Below are positions 31,017 to 40,450 of a stretch of 60,014 bases of DNA, piece by piece. The position numbers and the translations under genes are program-made. Under the pieces are notes generated by a model. It saw nothing but the letters and a program-made list of their open reading frames with translations, searched no databases and had not been told where the DNA came from. The DNA is from Candidatus Magasanikiibacteriota bacterium (GTDB taxonomy: Bacteria; Patescibacteriota; Patescibacteriia; Magasanikbacterales; 2-02-FULL-50-9b), in contig CALRDW010000001.1 of NCBI GenBank assembly GCA_943355025.1, positions 1 to 60,014 of the forward strand, written 5' to 3'. The stretch's first letter is position 1. The number at the start of each line of letters is the position of its first letter.

Positions 31017-32600
31017 ATGAATCGTAGATTTTTTAATCGAATTCCATCGCTCTTAATTGTCGGGTGTCTCTCATTTATTTTTATTTTGTCGCCAGTTGTT
31101 TATTTAATGCATGGAACTGTAAATTCTCCGGATGAGCGCGCAACAGAACTTTTTGCAACGTCATGGGCCGAGCGGCGCGAACTAAAAATTCCAGTTTCAA
31201 TACAACAACCAGAGAGTTATCCCTTGTTTGCTCGCAGCACGCAGCCGCACGGGCAAGAACTCGTCCCGTCTGGATTTGTTGGGCAGCCGATTTTTTTTGG
31301 AAGTTTGATAGGTGTGTTCGGCGCGCAGTCGATTTTTTATATTACAATTTTACTTACCGCGCTTGCCGCAATCGCATGGTGGTTTATCATGTGTCAGATT
31401 TTTGGAAGACCTGTCGCGGACTATTCTTTTTTGTTTTTTTTATTTCATCCAGCCGTTTTGTATTATTCAGCACGCGGGCTTTTTCCAAACATGGCGATGC
31501 TCGATTTACTTATCATGAGTATCGCATCAGGTTGGTATGTGTGGAATATTCGAACACATGCGCGCGAAAATTTGCAAAAATGTTTAATGGTTTCATTATG
31601 CATTGCAGCAACTGTTGGTGCAATTGCATTTCGACCGCCTGAAGCGCTCATGGTTTATGCGTGGATTTGTATCGCGATGCTTATTTTTGGATCGCGCGCT
31701 GTACTAAAGTTCGCATGCATGATCGTTGCAATGCTTATGGTGCTCGCCGGAATTTTTTGGTTCGCACGAAGTTCAGGAAATTTTGCGGGCAGTTATTCAT
31801 TCGTGCATATCACGTCGCTCACACAAGTATTATTTCCTTTTGGAATACACATTGCACTCGTGTGGCATACAGCAATACGATTCATCGTTAAATTATTTTC
31901 ACCGTGGGTCCTTGTTTCCTCAACAGGCCTTCTCGTGTGGCTTTGGCGGCTTTATAAATATAAAGAATTTGATCGTGCAGTCGCAGGGTATGTGTGCGTA
32001 ATCGTCCCTGTGAGTTTTTGGTTGTTTATTGTTTACGGCAGTTGGTCGATTAGTGATAATCCTGCAGATGCAAGCGCCGTCACGCTCGGCTCCTCGTATG
32101 TACGGTATTGGTTGCCGCATCTTATTTTTAGAATGCCATTTGCCGCGTATTTAATTCATTTGATTATTGTGCATTGGAAAGGGTTCCGTCGGTGGATGCT
32201 TGTTGCTGCACTTTCCCTCAGTGTAATCGGTGGTGTTTGGCGGGCGTCTGACGGTGTCGATGGTTTGATTGCTGTTGTGCAGTCTGTGCGGGAGGCAGGA
32301 ATTATTCGTACGGAAGTTTTAGAACGTTTGCCGAAGGGGAGTGTGCTTGCAGTGCGTGCGTGGGATAAAATTTTTGTTGGGTACGTTCCTGTGCTTCAAC
32401 CATTTCCGCGCGATGTGCGAACGCTCAGTGCGGCGCGTGAACTTCTTCTACGTGGTGGTGTTCCTGTGTGGGCATTTATTGAAACATTAGCGGAGGTTGA
32501 TGAACGTTGGCTGCGCGATAATAAAATTTTTGCCAAAAAAATTGCACCATACGGTGTGCACACGCTATACGAATTACAACTATGGAACGTCGCGCAATAA
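31017..32600 (+). CDS. GT-C-type membrane glycosyltransferase
   Basis: A 527-residue protein with about 11 membrane helices. The first extracytoplasmic loop carries NSPDERATELFATSW; an acidic pair at this position is the catalytic hallmark of GT-C enzymes (ArnT/PMT/GT39-like). A C-terminal soluble part follows (GSVLAVRAWDKIFVGYVPVL). It probably moves a sugar from a polyprenyl-phosphate donor to a surface acceptor outside the cell. It is tightly packed with its neighbours (2 bp and a 19-bp overlap). Confidence 0.75.
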   Translation: MNRRFFNRIPSLLIVGCLSFIFILSPVVYLMHGTVNSPDERATELFATSWAERRELKIPVSIQQPESYPLFARSTQPHGQELVPSGFVGQPIFFGSLIGVFGAQSIFYITILLTALAAIAWWFIMCQIFGRPVADYSFLFFLFHPAVLYYSARGLFPNMAMLDLLIMSIASGWYVWNIRTHARENLQKCLMVSLCIAATVGAIAFRPPEALMVYAWICIAMLIFGSRAVLKFACMIVAMLMVLAGIFWFARSSGNFAGSYSFVHITSLTQVLFPFGIHIALVWHTAIRFIVKLFSPWVLVSSTGLLVWLWRLYKYKEFDRAVAGYVCVIVPVSFWLFIVYGSWSISDNPADASAVTLGSSYVRYWLPHLIFRMPFAAYLIHLIIVHWKGFRRWMLVAALSLSVIGGVWRASDGVDGLIAVVQSVREAGIIRTEVLERLPKGSVLAVRAWDKIFVGYVPVLQPFPRDVRTLSAARELLLRGGVPVWAFIETLAEVDERWLRDNKIFAKKIAPYGVHTLYELQLWNVAQ

Positions 32601-33142
32601 TTTTTTTAGGCGTATTGACTGCAGTAATTCCACTCGTGGTTATTTTATGGTCGCATACAGCTGCATGGCCGGAGATATTTGCGTCGCGCACTGATACGTT
32701 TTATCCAGGCGGTCCGAATATCATTTTTAATGATTTCACACCATCTTTTCGAACTGACATTGTGCGCGCTGACGAATATGGTGTTCGCGTGCGTCCAATA
32801 ACTGCGTTGCCTGTTTATTTGTTGTTTCAGCCACGTCGACACTCAAAATATATTCGTGTTGTCATAGAGGGTCATGGTGCTGATAATGAGGATGTGGAAA
32901 TTGGATATCGCCGCGACGGCCCTGCAAACGGTTTTTATCCAGAGAATAATATTATGCAGGGAGCTACAAATGAAATGCATTTTCTTGAAAACGGCATGCG
33001 CGAGTGGGAAAACAAATTTTTGTTTTCTGACATGCTTCGAGAGCGAACGGACGCGCGGCGAATTGTGTTCCGTACTGTCCAGGCAACTTCGACCGCACCA
33101 TTTTTTGTTCGCCACGTTAGATTATATTATGAAGACAAATAA
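32582..33142 (+). CDS. Single-pass exported protein, unknown
   Basis: A 186-residue protein with one N-terminal membrane helix (RAIIFLGVLTAVIPLVVIL). An exported beta-rich domain follows (YLLFQPRRHSKYIRVVIEGHG, EDVEIGYRRDGP, RIVFRTVQATSTAPFFVRHV), with the look of a carbohydrate-binding jelly roll. It overlaps the GT-C gene by 19 bp and the next gene by 14 bp. It is therefore likely an accessory subunit of that membrane transferase; this is inference from context. Confidence 0.6.
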   Translation: MERRAIIFLGVLTAVIPLVVILWSHTAAWPEIFASRTDTFYPGGPNIIFNDFTPSFRTDIVRADEYGVRVRPITALPVYLLFQPRRHSKYIRVVIEGHGADNEDVEIGYRRDGPANGFYPENNIMQGATNEMHFLENGMREWENKFLFSDMLRERTDARRIVFRTVQATSTAPFFVRHVRLYYEDK

Positions 33143-33320
33143 AAACCTGAATATTTTTTTTGGATCTGTTGCGTGGAGTTGGTTCGCTTTCGGAATTCTT
33201 AGTGTTGTGTTTGAATTTTTTCGCCCGGGGTATGTTGACTACTTAGTGCCGGTCTGGGTATTCTTTTTTGTGGCCGCATGTTCGAGCGCGCTATCAAATA
33301 TATTTAAATCAAAAATATGA
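33129..33320 (+). CDS. Small two-helix membrane protein
   Basis: A 63-residue protein (MKTNKNLNIFFGSVAWSWFAFG...FVAACSSALSNIFKSKI) with two predicted membrane helices. It overlaps the preceding gene by 14 bp and the HIT gene by 4 bp (ATGA), so it is translationally coupled on both sides. No family is recognised. Confidence 0.6.
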   Translation: MKTNKNLNIFFGSVAWSWFAFGILSVVFEFFRPGYVDYLVPVWVFFFVAACSSALSNIFKSKI

Positions 33321-33739
33321 ATTGTGTTTTTTGTAAAATCATTGCTGGTGAAATTCCGCACAAGCGCGTGTACGAAGATGATCGTGTCATAGCATTTTTA
33401 GATCAGAATCCTGTAAATCCCGGCCACACGCTTCTTGTTCCAAAAAATCATTCTGAAAATTCTATCGAAGCCTCGACGATTGATTTGTGCGCGCTCGTTT
33501 CAGCCCTGCAGAAGATTTCGCCCGTTATCCGAGACGTTGTTGGTGCTAATGGGATTAATTTTTTAATTAACAACGGTGTAGCAGCAGGACAGGCCATCAT
33601 GCATACACATTGGCATATTATTCCACGTTTTTATACTGACGGTCTTAAGCTCTGGAACAGTGTAGATCTGTTGCCGGAGGACGCGACGCGCATTGCAGAC
33701 AAAATTATCATGGGTTTGCGTGGCAGGATCGACACATGA
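33317..33739 (+). CDS. HIT-family nucleotide hydrolase
   Basis: A 140-residue protein. It begins NCVFCKIIAGEIPHKRVYED and carries the catalytic triad MHTHWHIIPR (H-x-H-x-H). The family hydrolyses nucleoside phosphoramidates or dinucleoside polyphosphates (Hint/Fhit-like). The CxxC at the N-terminus is the usual zinc-binding start, although its other ligands are not obvious. It overlaps the upstream gene by ATGA. Confidence 0.9.
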   Translation: MNCVFCKIIAGEIPHKRVYEDDRVIAFLDQNPVNPGHTLLVPKNHSENSIEASTIDLCALVSALQKISPVIRDVVGANGINFLINNGVAAGQAIMHTHWHIIPRFYTDGLKLWNSVDLLPEDATRIADKIIMGLRGRIDT

Positions 33740-33817
33740 GGACTGCGTTTGAGTCAATTACTGCGCGATGCGTTAAACTTGAAAATTTTTGACGCACCTG
33801 GTAGGCTTGAATTAACT

Positions 33818-34834
33818 ATGGAAACTCTTTTGGTCGGCGGTGGTGCCGGATTTATTGGCTCCAATTTTGTGCGATGGATGTTGAACAAGCATCCGGATTT
33901 AAAAATTGTTAATGTCGATAAATTAACGTACGCAGGGAACTTGGATAATCTTGCGGATGTGCCGGCGGATCGCCATGTGTTTATACAGGCCGATATTGCC
34001 GATGAGGCGCGGATGCATGAGATTATTGCGGCGGAGCGCCCGGACGCGATTGTTAATTTTGCGGCCGAGACGCATGTCGATCGCTCGATTCACGGCGGCC
34101 TACGCGATTTTGTTTTGGCGAATACGCTCGGGCCACAGGTGCTCGCAGAGGCGACGAAAAAATTTAGCATACCTTTATATATTCAAATTTCAACGGACGA
34201 GGTTTTTGGTGCACTTGAACTTGACGAGGATCGTTTGTTTCACGAAGAAACCGCGTTTGCGCCGAACATGCCGTATGCAGCGTGCAAGGCTGGGGGTGAT
34301 TTAATTTGCCGGTCATATTTTAAGACATTTGGTACGCCAATCATAGTCACGCACTGCTCAAACAATTACGGGCCGTATCAGTTTCCGGAAAAATTTATTC
34401 CGCAAGCAATTTCTAAAGCGATGCGCGATGAGAAGATTCCGATTTACGGGGACGGATTATATGTGCGCGATTGGATTCATGTAAATGATCATTGCAGCGC
34501 GATTGATTTATTGTTGGAGCGCGGAGTTCCCGGCGAAGTATATAACATTGGCGTTGACAATGAGCGTTCTAATTTAGAAATTGTAAAACTATTATTGCGG
34601 ATGCTCGGCAAACCTGAAGACTTGACTGTAACGGTGCAGGATCGTCCGGGCCATGATCGCCGGTATGCAATTGACGCGCGAAAAATTACCGCGCTTGGAT
34701 GGGTTCCAGAATTTACGCGCGAAAATTTTGAAGCGGGCCTGCGCGCGAAAATTGATTGGTACTTAGCGAACGGGGAGTGGGTTGAAAAATTGCGTGCGCG
34801 TGCAGAGGAAATTAATGCACATATAAAAGTATGA
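33818..34834 (+). CDS. rmlB: dTDP-glucose 4,6-dehydratase
   Basis: A 338-residue extended SDR protein. The cofactor loop is [13 protein letters not shown]. The catalytic STDEVFG and YAACKAGGD (Tyr-x3-Lys) and the RDWIHVNDH segment are those of RmlB. It converts dTDP-glucose to dTDP-4-keto-6-deoxyglucose. I start at METLLVGGG (ATG 33818); a longer frame from 33749 lacks family resemblance. The stop overlaps the next gene (ATGA). Confidence 0.9.
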   Translation: METLLVGGGAGFIGSNFVRWMLNKHPDLKIVNVDKLTYAGNLDNLADVPADRHVFIQADIADEARMHEIIAAERPDAIVNFAAETHVDRSIHGGLRDFVLANTLGPQVLAEATKKFSIPLYIQISTDEVFGALELDEDRLFHEETAFAPNMPYAACKAGGDLICRSYFKTFGTPIIVTHCSNNYGPYQFPEKFIPQAISKAMRDEKIPIYGDGLYVRDWIHVNDHCSAIDLLLERGVPGEVYNIGVDNERSNLEIVKLLLRMLGKPEDLTVTVQDRPGHDRRYAIDARKITALGWVPEFTRENFEAGLRAKIDWYLANGEWVEKLRARAEEINAHIKV

Positions 34835-35355
34835 GTGCTGAAAAACCAGATTTCTTGTATCATGCGTCACCTAATCGAGATCTCGTTGAACTAACTCCTC
34901 AGCGCAAGTCTGTGAGAGATGCGTTTGAAGGTAAACGCATATTTGCTTCCCCCGACAAGAATTTTGTGACGACATTCATGATGTCGCACATCAAACCGTT
35001 TGAGTCGGGCTTTTCCAATGGTGTGCCATGGTTTGCCGCGATTGAGGAACAATTTAGAAAAGAAGATGTGGGGGGTGCGGTATATCATGTTCCTGCTGAT
35101 ACGTTTGTTACTGATGAAAAAAAAGGACTTGGAAATAAAGAATGGACGAGCGCTGTACCAGTGGTACCAACTCAAAAAGATATTTATGAAAGTTCACTTG
35201 AAGCCATGATTGATCATGGTGTTCAGGTATTTTTGATGGATGAAATGACTTTTAAGGCATTGCAAGAATCACCTATTAAGGCAGATATTCTTGAAGTTTA
35301 TAAATCGATAAATCAGCAACGTGGGAAAAATATAAAAGAAATTAAATATGTTTAA
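34831..35355 (+). CDS. ADP-ribosyltransferase-fold-like protein, unknown
   Basis: A 174-residue soluble protein starting SAEKPDFLYHASPNRDLVEL, then KRIFASPDKNFVTTFM. The pair LYHAS / VFAS-type is reminiscent of ADP-ribosyltransferase-fold or RNA 2'-phosphotransferase-like proteins, but catalytic residues are not secure. It is fused by ATGA overlap to rmlB and overlaps the cupin gene by 8 bp. It is thus inside the dTDP-sugar operon, an unusual place for such a protein. Confidence 0.5.
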   Translation: MSAEKPDFLYHASPNRDLVELTPQRKSVRDAFEGKRIFASPDKNFVTTFMMSHIKPFESGFSNGVPWFAAIEEQFRKEDVGGAVYHVPADTFVTDEKKGLGNKEWTSAVPVVPTQKDIYESSLEAMIDHGVQVFLMDEMTFKALQESPIKADILEVYKSINQQRGKNIKEIKYV

Positions 35356-35755
35356 ACTCTGGCCGCTTAAAGTTTGGACGAATAAAAGCTATCACCTCAC
35401 GCCGTTTGAATTATACGAGCACGTTCCATTTGATGTGAAACGCGTATATTGGGTGACACACAGTGGCGGGATTCCAACTGGTCAGCACTGTCACATGGAA
35501 GAGCAAGAAGTTTTTGTGTGCGCGGCTGGCATGATGACGGCGGTGATTGATCGCGGGCAGGGCAAAGAATTTTTTGAAATGAAAGAAGGGGATGCATTGT
35601 ATGCGCCGAACTATGTGTGGCATGGTTTTGAAAATTTATCGGACGATGCGGTGATGCTCGCGTTTTCCTCGACGAATTATAGCGCGGATCGGAGTGATTA
35701 TTGTGAGGATTATGAGGAATATCTGAGAGAATATCGCGGTAAGATACTTAATTGA
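35348..35755 (+). CDS. FdtA/QdtA-like cupin (dTDP-sugar 3,4-ketoisomerase family)
   Basis: A 135-residue cupin. The metal or active-site histidines lie in TGQHCHMEEQEVFVC and the second cupin strand pair in GDALYAPNYVWHGFENL. It matches the WxcM/FdtA/QdtA group, which isomerises dTDP-4-keto-6-deoxyglucose to the 3-keto sugar. In this cluster it occupies the place normally taken by the epimerase RmlC, which is not in the window. Either another deoxysugar is made or the cupin is recruited. Confidence 0.8.
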   Translation: MFKLWPLKVWTNKSYHLTPFELYEHVPFDVKRVYWVTHSGGIPTGQHCHMEEQEVFVCAAGMMTAVIDRGQGKEFFEMKEGDALYAPNYVWHGFENLSDDAVMLAFSSTNYSADRSDYCEDYEEYLREYRGKILN

Positions 35756-35804
35756 CACCATTTCTTGAAGAAAATTGCGCTTTGTAGTAACGTACAGGCT
35801 ACTT

Positions 35805-36647
35805 ATGCGTGTCATGATCCTCGGCTCACAGGGAATGCTTGGACAGGAATTGGTGCGAATTGCCGGTGAACGCGGCGACGAGATTTTTGCGTGGGACAAA
35901 ATCGATATCGATCTGACGGAACATGGCGCGTTCGACAAGATTCGCGCGGTCGCGCCGGAATTAATTATTAACACCGTTGCATACAATGCAGTTGACGACT
36001 GCGAAGGCGATGGCTGGGCGATTGCAGAAAAAATTAATGGCGTGCTGCCCGGGCAACTTGCAGCTCTCGCGCGAGAGCTGGACGCGACATTCGTGCATTT
36101 TTCAAGCGACTATGTGTTTGATGGTGATTGCGACGCGGGCTACACCGAAGACGCGGAGCCGCAGCCGGTCAATGCATACGGGCGCAGTAAAATGTTGGGC
36201 GAGGACGCAGTAAAAATGCTCGGCGAAAAATTTTATATTATTCGATTGTCACGATTGTTTGGAAAACCGGCAGCGTCGGCGGGTGCGAAACGAAGTTTTG
36301 TTGATTTGATGATTGAACTCGGATCCACGCGCGAGACAATTAATATGGTTGACGAAGAACGCGATTGTGCAACATATGCGCCGGATTTGGCGCGTGAGGT
36401 TTTTGCACTCGTGGATGAGGGCGCGCCGTTTGGGATTTACCATATTACAAATGCCGGTGCTGCGACGTGGTACGAATTTGGATGCGAAATTTTCCGCCTC
36501 GTTGGTTCAAAAATTATTGCATCACCAGTGGGTGCTGATGCGTTTCCGCGACCCGCGCGTCGTCCGCGCACATCAGAATTATTGAACACGAAGCGCGCGC
36601 CGATGCGTTCGTGGCAAGATGCTTTGTGCGAATATGTCGGAAGTTGA
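35805..36647 (+). CDS. rmlD: dTDP-4-dehydrorhamnose reductase-like
   Basis: A 280-residue SDR protein with MILGSQGMLGQELV (cofactor loop), FSSDYVFDGD and YGRSKMLGED (catalytic Tyr-x3-Lys), as in RmlD. It reduces the 4-keto group of dTDP-4-keto-rhamnose using NAD(P)H. Its end overlaps the first GT2 gene by 14 bp, placing it at the head of the glycosyltransferase run. The symbol is by family; the true substrate depends on the cupin upstream. Confidence 0.85.
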   Translation: MRVMILGSQGMLGQELVRIAGERGDEIFAWDKIDIDLTEHGAFDKIRAVAPELIINTVAYNAVDDCEGDGWAIAEKINGVLPGQLAALARELDATFVHFSSDYVFDGDCDAGYTEDAEPQPVNAYGRSKMLGEDAVKMLGEKFYIIRLSRLFGKPAASAGAKRSFVDLMIELGSTRETINMVDEERDCATYAPDLAREVFALVDEGAPFGIYHITNAGAATWYEFGCEIFRLVGSKIIASPVGADAFPRPARRPRTSELLNTKRAPMRSWQDALCEYVGS

Positions 36648-37503
36648 TATTTCAATCGTCACAGTTGGTTTTAAAAGTTGCGAGTATGTTCGCGAGTTAT
36701 TGAATTCGCTTTTTACAGCACGCGGAAATTTATCGATCGAATATTTTATTTTGGATAATGCATCGGGCGATGGTTTAATTGAAATGGTTGAAAAAGAATT
36801 TGTGCCGCGTGTCGACGAACGATTAAAAATTTTTGCGCTTCAGAATCTAGAAAATTTTGGTTTTGCGAAAGCGAATAATATGGGTATCGCACGTGCGCGT
36901 GGGCGATACATCCTGCTACTCAATCCAGACATGCGACTTTTTCCAGATACATTGACGAACATGGTCACCTGGATGGATACTAATGCTCAGGCAGGTATTG
37001 CGGGATGTAAACTGATAACGCAAACAGGCGCAGTCCAGCCGCATGTGCGCCGTTTTCCGGGCGTGGTCGATCAGCTTGCAATCATGCTTAAAATTCCACA
37101 TGTCTGGCCAGGCGTTTTGAATTCATATTTGGCAACGGATTTTGATTATGATTCAACTGTCCGTGTTGACTCAATTCGCGGCTCATTCTTCATGATTCGT
37201 CGGAGCGTAATTGAAAAATTGGGAGAACTCGACGAACGTTTTTTTATTTGGTTCGAAGAAGTTGATTATTGTAAACAGGCCGCGGCAAATAATTTCGAGG
37301 TGTGGTTTACAAATGCTGCAACATGCATCGATCATGTCGGTAGAAGTTTTTCACTCGTGGGCGGTTTACAAAAGCAAAAATATTTTACGGACAGCATGAT
37401 AAAATATTTCGCAAAATGGCATCCAAAAAGCGCGTGGATTTTTCGCGCGCTGCGACCATTCGCACTTGCAGGAGCGTGGGCTGCTGAAAAAATGCATATA
37501 TGA
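36634..37503 (+). CDS. GT2 glycosyltransferase (rhamnosyltransferase-like)
   Basis: A 289-residue GT-A enzyme: DISIVTVGFKSCEYV, LDNASGDG, NFGFAKANNMG, LNPDMRL (the DxD-like site) and the acceptor-side WFEEVDYCKQA. This is the WbbL/rhamnosyltransferase style. It is cytoplasmic or membrane-associated and adds a sugar to a lipid-linked glycan. It starts inside the end of rmlD and ends overlapping the next GT by ATGA. Confidence 0.85.
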   Translation: MSEVDISIVTVGFKSCEYVRELLNSLFTARGNLSIEYFILDNASGDGLIEMVEKEFVPRVDERLKIFALQNLENFGFAKANNMGIARARGRYILLLNPDMRLFPDTLTNMVTWMDTNAQAGIAGCKLITQTGAVQPHVRRFPGVVDQLAIMLKIPHVWPGVLNSYLATDFDYDSTVRVDSIRGSFFMIRRSVIEKLGELDERFFIWFEEVDYCKQAAANNFEVWFTNAATCIDHVGRSFSLVGGLQKQKYFTDSMIKYFAKWHPKSAWIFRALRPFALAGAWAAEKMHI

Positions 37504-38516
37504 CACCGATCATCATTCAGCTCGTAACATGGAACGGCGAAAAATATATTCCGCATCTTTTTAAGTCATTGCGAGAACAAAAATTTCAGGATTTTGAATT
37601 GTGGATTTTGGATAATGGCTCTATAGACGCAACAGCTCAGCTTACACAAAAAGAATTGGAAACAATAAAACAACCGCATCGTTTTATACAAAAAGAAATA
37701 AATATTGGATTTGCACCAGGTCATAATGAATTGTTTCGTTCGAGTCTCGACGCAGCGCCGTATGTGGTTCTTTTAAATCAAGACATGATGTTGCCGTCAG
37801 AATTTTTAGAAAAACTTTTTTATTTTGTCGAAAGCCATCCCGATGCCGGTGCAGTGAGTGGTCGTTTAATGAAATGGGCATTTCCTGAAAAAACAAACTT
37901 GATTGATTCGCTTGGACTCAAGTCATTTAAAAATCATCGTTTCATTGATATGAATGGCGGGGAAGAATGGCGGAGTCTTGAGGATGATATAAAAGCGGTC
38001 GAGGTATTTGGAGTTTCGGGCGCGCTTCCGCTGTATCGAACTAATGCACTGAGGGATGTTTTGTATAATGAACAAATTTTTGATGAAGATTTTTTTTCGT
38101 ACAAAGAAGATGTAGATTTGGCGTGGCGTCTCCGCGAGGCAGGGTGGAGTGCTTTTTCTATTCTCGACGCGATTGCTTATCATGATCGGTCGGCATCTGG
38201 CCCACAGGGCATGAGCGACAAAGCGGCGATCGATAATCGAAAATATAAATCAAAACTCGTAAAATTTTATTCGTATCGGAACCATATTTTAATGCTTATA
38301 AAAAATTATTCATTTGAAGGTGGTGTAATGGGGTTTTTTGCAACTCTCTGGTATGAGTTGAAAAAAGCGATATATCTTTTTATTTTTACAACACGTGTAT
38401 TTGTCAAAACCTGGGTTGATGTGTTACGGTTGCTCCCAATCATGCTCCGAAAACGTGCATTTATACAGAAAAATAAACACAGCGCAGCGGACGAACTTGA
38501 CAATTGGTTTAAATAA
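37500..38516 (+). CDS. GT2 glycosyltransferase
   Basis: A 338-residue enzyme with IIQLVTWNGEKYIPHL, LDNGSIDATA, NIGFAPGHNE, LLNQDMML and SYKEDVDLAWRLREAG, the standard GT2 set. A hydrophobic C-terminal region (MLIKNYSFEGG...IYLFIFTTRVFV) suggests membrane association. Sugar and linkage are unknown. Confidence 0.85.
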   Translation: MTPIIIQLVTWNGEKYIPHLFKSLREQKFQDFELWILDNGSIDATAQLTQKELETIKQPHRFIQKEINIGFAPGHNELFRSSLDAAPYVVLLNQDMMLPSEFLEKLFYFVESHPDAGAVSGRLMKWAFPEKTNLIDSLGLKSFKNHRFIDMNGGEEWRSLEDDIKAVEVFGVSGALPLYRTNALRDVLYNEQIFDEDFFSYKEDVDLAWRLREAGWSAFSILDAIAYHDRSASGPQGMSDKAAIDNRKYKSKLVKFYSYRNHILMLIKNYSFEGGVMGFFATLWYELKKAIYLFIFTTRVFVKTWVDVLRLLPIMLRKRAFIQKNKHSAADELDNWFK

Positions 38517-38519
38517 ATT

Positions 38520-39353
38520 ATGGTTGATGTTGGTATCGTAATTCTAAATTTTAAAATGCGCGCGCTTGTTGAGACTTGCCTCACAACGCTTTTTAATGAT
38601 ATTAAATCGGCTGGTCTGAGTGTATCAGTTATCGTAACTGATAATAAATCTGAAGACGGATTGGTTGAATGGATTGCCGAAAATTTTCCGCAAGTTACAA
38701 CAATAATTACAGAAGGGAACATTGGATTTGCGCGGGGCGTTAATCCTGGACTTCGCGCGCTTGAAGCGCGATATTATTTTGTGTTAAATCCGGACACGCA
38801 ATTTATCGAGCCAGAGACGATTCGTCGTTTGTACGACTGGATGGAAGAACATCCGAAAGTTGGTGTTTCAGCGCCACGTCTTCTGTATGGTGATGGTACG
38901 CTTCAATACTCTTGTCACCAATTTCCGAGTCTGAGTGTCCAACTCATTCGCCGCTCTCCATTATCGCGTCATTCTTTTTTTAAGAAACGCATCGATTCGT
39001 TTTTGCTCAAGGATATAGATCGCACGCAGGCGCGCCCCGTTGATTGGGTTCAGGGCAGCGCTATGTTTATTCGCCACGAAGCATTGCAAGAGGTTGGACT
39101 GCTCGACGAAGGTTTTTGGATGTATTTTGAAGACACGGATTGGTGCCGTCGTTTTTGGCAGCGCGGTTGGCTCATTTATTATGTGCCGCAGATTGCACTC
39201 GTGCATCATCATGGTCGTGGCAGTGCGTCGGTTCCAGGAATAATTGCACCGCTCTTTAAAAATCCGCTTGCTCGTGCGCATCTTAAAAGTTGGGCGCGTT
39301 ATTTTTGGAAGTGGCGCGGCTCACGTTCTCAAAATATTCAACCAATTCTATGA
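38520..39353 (+). CDS. GT2 glycosyltransferase
   Basis: A 277-residue enzyme with VGIVILNFKMRALVETCL, TDNKSEDGLVEW, NIGFARGVNPG, LNPDTQF and YFEDTDWCRRFWQRG. It resembles the rhamnosyltransferase-like GT2 at 36634 and is probably an older duplication. It ends overlapping the next GT gene by ATGA. Confidence 0.85.
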   Translation: MVDVGIVILNFKMRALVETCLTTLFNDIKSAGLSVSVIVTDNKSEDGLVEWIAENFPQVTTIITEGNIGFARGVNPGLRALEARYYFVLNPDTQFIEPETIRRLYDWMEEHPKVGVSAPRLLYGDGTLQYSCHQFPSLSVQLIRRSPLSRHSFFKKRIDSFLLKDIDRTQARPVDWVQGSAMFIRHEALQEVGLLDEGFWMYFEDTDWCRRFWQRGWLIYYVPQIALVHHHGRGSASVPGIIAPLFKNPLARAHLKSWARYFWKWRGSRSQNIQPIL

Positions 39354-40438
39354 AACGCATCGCAATAATTTATTTGTCATTCCACTGCGAGCCGTACATT
39401 GATGATGTGGTCAAAGGGCTCGAATCGGTAAAGTATCCGAAAGAAGCGCTTGAGCTTATTATTGTTGACAATCCACACCCGCAGCACGGCCTGAGCGTTC
39501 CATTTTTGGAGCAACATGTCATGCCAAAGTCCGGCATCACACTTCCAAAAGTTACAATTTTACCGCAAACAGAAAATTTAGGTTTTGCTGGTGGGAACAA
39601 TGCTGGCGTTGAATATGCAGAAAAAAATAATTTTGATTTTGTTTTTTTCTTGAACAACGATGCGTATCCGACAGAAAATACTTTTTCTGAATTAGTGAAA
39701 GTTTTTGAATCGGATCCAAAAATCGCAATTGCACAGTCATTAATTTTATTGCAGCAGCGACCGGAACTTATTAATTCAAGCGGCAACATGATTCAGTTTT
39801 GCGGGTTTGGATATTGTCGTGATTACCAAGTGCCTATCAAAGAACGCAATTTTAAAGATGTTGAAGATGTTCCGTATGCATCTGGCTGCGCGTTAATGAT
39901 TCCAACTGTTCTTTGTAAAAAATTTGGCTCATGGGACAAAGATTTTTTCATGTACCACGAAGATATGGAGTGGTCGCTCAGACTTAAATCTATGGGCTAT
40001 CGAACGGTTCTTGCGTCAAAATCAATTGTGTACCATGCGTATGAATTTCAGCGATCCATCACAAAATTTTATTGGATGGAACGCAATCGTTTCGGTGTGC
40101 TGCTTATGTTTTTAAAATGGCCGACACTAGTTTTGATCGCGCCCGCAGTTCTTATTTATGAAATCGGCACATATGCTTTTGCGTGGCGCGGGGGCTGGTG
40201 GCGCGAAAAACACAAGTTGTATGTGTATTGGTCTCAGGCCTCAACGTGGCGTATGTGGCTCGAAAAACGAGCTCGCATTCAAAGACAGCGCTCTGTTTCT
40301 GATAGCGAATTGACCAAGGATTTTGTCGGGCACGTCAGTTTTCAAGAATCACGCGTTGAAAACCCGATATTGCGTTATATTGTGAACCCCTTCATGTCGC
40401 TTTACTGGGGTATTGCACATTGGCTCATTTTTTGGTAA
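39350..40438 (+). CDS. GT2 glycosyltransferase
   Basis: A 362-residue enzyme: AIIYLSFHCEPYIDDVV, VDNPHPQHG, NLGFAGGNNAGV, LNNDAYP and MYHEDMEWSLRLKSMGY. One or two C-terminal hydrophobic segments (LVLIAPAVLIYEIGTYAF; FMSLYWGIAHWLIFW) suggest membrane anchoring. It is the last of four consecutive GT2 genes before rmlA. Confidence 0.85.
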   Translation: MKRIAIIYLSFHCEPYIDDVVKGLESVKYPKEALELIIVDNPHPQHGLSVPFLEQHVMPKSGITLPKVTILPQTENLGFAGGNNAGVEYAEKNNFDFVFFLNNDAYPTENTFSELVKVFESDPKIAIAQSLILLQQRPELINSSGNMIQFCGFGYCRDYQVPIKERNFKDVEDVPYASGCALMIPTVLCKKFGSWDKDFFMYHEDMEWSLRLKSMGYRTVLASKSIVYHAYEFQRSITKFYWMERNRFGVLLMFLKWPTLVLIAPAVLIYEIGTYAFAWRGGWWREKHKLYVYWSQASTWRMWLEKRARIQRQRSVSDSELTKDFVGHVSFQESRVENPILRYIVNPFMSLYWGIAHWLIFW

Positions 40439-40450
40439 GGTCGGCGCACT

